Below, piece after piece: positions 61,200 to 64,000 of a stretch of DNA of 64,000 nucleotides. The DNA comes from Luzula sylvatica. Lineage: Eukaryota; Streptophyta; Magnoliopsida; Poales; Juncaceae. The stretch is from assembly GCA_946800325.1 (NCBI GenBank), contig OX326960.1:16454393-16518392 (forward strand), read 5' to 3'. Under the pieces are notes generated by a model. That model saw nothing but the letters and a program-made list of their open reading frames with translations. It was not told the origin of the DNA and searched no databases. How positions within the stretch are numbered: the stretch's first letter is position 1; every line of letters starts with the position of its first letter. The position numbers were made by a program, and so were the translations under genes.

Positions 61200-61392
61200 G
61201 TTTTTTCACCAACGTGACAAGGAGAAAGGAGGATAAGCGATTAACGCATCGAGCGTGATTAATTTCACGCCGGTAATTGACTATCCTACTTTGCATCGTG
61301 CCCTCGATATCGGAGCGTGATCTCGGGATTTGGGAACCGGACTGGGCCTTCATATCCGCTGCGCGGGCCCGGGGTCGGGATAATTCCCTTCA
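61200..61392 (+). repeat. Solo LTR E, right part
   Basis: It completes the LTR begun at 38662, with the TTAATTTCACGCCGG and CCGCTGCGCGGGCCCGG blocks of the family 3' end. It closes at TTCCCTTCA followed by the target duplicate GTTTT. Confidence 0.85.
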
Positions 61393-61397
61393 GTTTT

Positions 61398-62972
61398 AGA
61401 TAACAATTTTAGCCTGTTTTAGAAAATGGGGTGTTGCCCTTTAGTTTTTTGTTTGTAAATTTTTTTTGGAAAAATAGAAATATGAAAATTGAGTTAGTCT
61501 TCTATTTCAGAGTATTTTCAGGACAATATGAAAATTGAGTATTTTGATCGTTTGATATTTCAATTTTGAAATTGTTCATAAAATATGATAATTTATTTGT
61601 TTTGAAGGTGTTAGACTTAACATTTTTCATTTTGAAGATTTTTTTGTGTGTGTTAGTATTCCATTTCGGAGTTTTTAGAGGACAATATGAAAATTGAGTA
61701 TTTTGGTCGTGTTATACTTCAATTTTGACATTTTGTAGAACGTATGATAATTGATTTGTTTCGAAGGTGTTAGACTTCACTTTTGTTATTTTGAAGAAAT
61801 TTTTGAAATTTTTTTTGCGTGTTAGTCTTCTATTTCGGAGTATTTTGAGGATAACATAAAAATTGAGTATTTTGCTTGTACTATACTGAATTTTGACTTT
61901 TTTAAGAATATATGATAATTGATTTGTTTTGAATGTGTTAGACTTCACTTTTTCATTTTAAGGATATTTTGGAATAACATAAATTTGGGTGTGTTATTCT
62001 TTTATTTCGGAGTATTTTGAGAACAACATAAAAATTGAGTATTTTGCTCGTGTTACACATCAATTTGGACAATTGTTTAGAAAATAAGATAATTCACTTG
62101 TTTCGGAGGTGTTAGACTTCACTTTTTGCATTTTGAAGAATTTTTTGAAAAACATAAATTTGTGTGTATTAGTCTTCTATTTCGGAGTGTTTTGAGGACC
62201 ACACTAAAATTGAATATTTTGTTCATGTTAAACTTGAATTTTAATTTTTTTTTAGAATATATGATAATTGATTTGTTTTGAAGGTGTTATACTTCACTAT
62301 TTAAATTTTAAAGATACTTTTCAAAAAAAAAATTTGTGTTTGTTAGTCTTCTATTTTGAAGTATTGCGAGGACAACATGAAAATTGAGTATTTTGCTCGT
62401 ATTATACTTCAATTTTGACATTTTTTAGAAAATATGATAATTGATTTGTTTTGAAGGTCTTAGATTTCACTTTTCGCATTTTGAACCTTTTTTTTTATTA
62501 GAATAGAAATTTATTTGTGTTAGTCTTCTGATTCATATATTTTGAGGACAACATGAAAATTAATTATTTTTCTCGTGTTAATACTTCAATTTTGACATTT
62601 TTCAAAAAATATGATATTTTTTTAAGGTGTTTGACTTCTCTTTTTGCATTAATAAGAATTTTTTGAAAAAATAGAAATTTGTGTTTGTTAGTCTTCTATT
62701 ATGGAGTATTTTGAAGACAACATCAAAATTACGTATTTTGGTCGTGTTACACTTAAATTTTGAATATGTTTTAGGAAATAGGATAATTAATTTTTTTAAG
62801 GTCTCAGACTTAACTTTTTGCCTTTTGAAGAAATTTTTGAAAAAACATTAATTTGTGTTTGTTCGTCTTCTATTTCGGAGTATTTTGAGGACAACATGAA
62901 AATTTATTATTTTTCTCCTTCTATACTTGAATTTTGACATTATGTACAATAATGATAATTGATTTATTTAGA
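61398..62972 (+). repeat. ~170 bp satellite array, block 3 (CTTCTATTTCGG subtype)
   Basis: The marker GTGTTAGTCTTCTATTTCGG recurs near 61492, 61652, 61819, 61990, 62167, 62340, 62518, 62688 and 62858, at 160-178 bp steps. The monomer is the same family as block 2 but with a distinct marker variant and more regular spacing. The first ~100 bp still look like block 2. The array ends at the Helitron-like end. Confidence 0.88.
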
Positions 62973-62999
62973 ACTAGCCTTTTCCCCCGCAATTTTGGG

Positions 63000-63915
63000 G
63001 GAGTCTTCGAGTTTGTCATGATTTAATTTTTTCTTAATACGTAATTGCACACTATATTTTTTTGTCTTATTGTCCGCACATTAATCCCCTAACATTTCTT
63101 AACATGTACTGATTTAAAAAAATGGAATTATTACGTATTGCGTTTATATAATTTTAATATTTTATTTATTATGTATGAAAAACTAACATCAGATAATAAT
63201 AAAATAAAACAATAATAAATAAACACATTAAAAATATATTGATAGTAGAATACGTATTTAGACATGAAGTTCTTTATTTTCGTTCACATTTTATTTTTTT
63301 AATAGTTCCATGATCTTTTATTTTTTAAATATTTGCAAGGTGTTCTTTTAATATTGTTGTTCATCTTATAATTATTTTGTGTTATTTTTATGAAAAAATA
63401 TAAAAACTCAAATATCTATAATGTATGATTTGTTAAATGATATAATATAACATATAATAGTAATTATTTTTTAATTGTTATATGCTTTAAAAAAATTAGG
63501 ATTTTTTAAACCTAATAAAAAATAACAATTTATTTTCAATTACTATATATGTAAATTAAAGTGTTTTTTACAATATACACAAATTTATGAAGTTTTTTGT
63601 AAATTTCTCATATTTAATTGAGACAAAAAAAAATTGAGTGAACCTGGTCCACGATGGACCAAGGTTAATTTAACTTTTCAATTATAGACATATGCGTTGG
63701 TCCATGTAAACCCAACTCATTTAAGAATAACAATTCATCATTAACTCATATAGACATGGTTCAAATGATTCACAGGATAAAATCATAAATTGGTTCATGT
63801 AAACCCAACTCATTTAAATTTCTTGATCAATGTTCATCTAATGGTCAAAAATTAGTTGATGATGTGGAGCTATGTGGTGCCTCCAATTCTTGTAACTTTA
63901 TACATATTATTATTA
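63000..63915. other. AT-rich DNA right of the satellite
   Basis: No frame was recognised. A TGTAAACCCAACTCATTTAA block is present twice (63706 and 63798), about 92 bp apart. The stretch probably belongs to the Helitron-like element. Confidence 0.45.
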
Positions 63916-63918
63916 ATT

Positions 63919-63919
<1 letters not shown>

Positions 63920-63993
<74 letters not shown>

Positions 63994-64000
63994 TATTATT
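63920..64000. repeat. (AAT)n microsatellite running off the window
   Basis: About 80 bp of TAA/AAT repeats up to the last base, with TATTATTAATTATTAAT at the edge. Confidence 0.95.

Larger units (their letters stand above)
62974..64000 (-). mobile_element. Probable Helitron 3' terminus, element extending right
   Basis: On the minus strand a hairpin, CTCCCCCaaaattgcGGGGGA, is followed by AAAGG and CTAG. The next host base is T, inside satellite sequence. A short hairpin before CTRR and insertion between A and T are the marks of Helitron 3' ends. No RepHel frame and no 5' TC end is seen in the remaining 1 kb, so it is a partial and probably non-autonomous element. Confidence 0.45.

Overview
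The window is nuclear DNA from a flowering plant, probably a eudicot, and reads as repeat-rich heterochromatin. It holds spliced genes with GT..AG introns, plant Ty1/copia retrotransposons primed by initiator tRNA-Met, CACTA transposons, an L1-type LINE and long AT-rich tandem arrays. I saw no rRNA or tRNA gene, no CRISPR and nothing bacterial. I could not identify the species.

Layout. 1-21720 is a stack of nested elements. Copia A (+, degenerate) lies inside copia I (-, with a nearly intact gag-pol). Copia I lies inside copia D (+, degenerate). D was also hit by a non-autonomous CACTA element (10883-14379) and by copia B (-, degenerate), and B carries a 2.4 kb TG..CA insertion resembling a solo LTR. 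22700-26100 is a four-exon gene for an RRM protein with an acidic N-terminal half built from 86-residue repeats. 26300-33600 holds a long-TIR MITE, a degenerate ~170 bp satellite, a truncated LTR and a LINE fragment. 33704-35378 is a two-exon F-box/DUF295 gene. 35750-62970 is a ~170 bp satellite array split by a four-level nest: solo LTR E (38662-61392), copia C (39320-61199), young copia II (43993-58645) and CACTA-1 (45108-51639), which carries a broken katanin-p60-like ATPase fragment. 62974-64000 begins with a probable Helitron 3' end and finishes in an (AAT)n tract.

How the parts relate. The two host genes are separate single-copy-looking genes with no visible functional link. The retroelements fall into two groups. 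Copia II has its own LTRs. A, B, C, D, E and I share LTR ends (TGAAGGAA or TGAAAGAAA at one end, CCCAACA or CCCTACA at the other). Of these only I keeps long reading frames; A and C, and C and D, share the same coding lesions. This suggests a decayed non-autonomous lineage mobilised by a coding relative such as I. The most unusual signal is a set of perfect 16-bp palindromes of one form, GTNCGT-NNNN-ACGNAC, with different centres in different members, clustered in LTRs and leaders. The target-site duplications that close most of the nest were read by eye, as were the LTR comparisons; all need an alignment to confirm.
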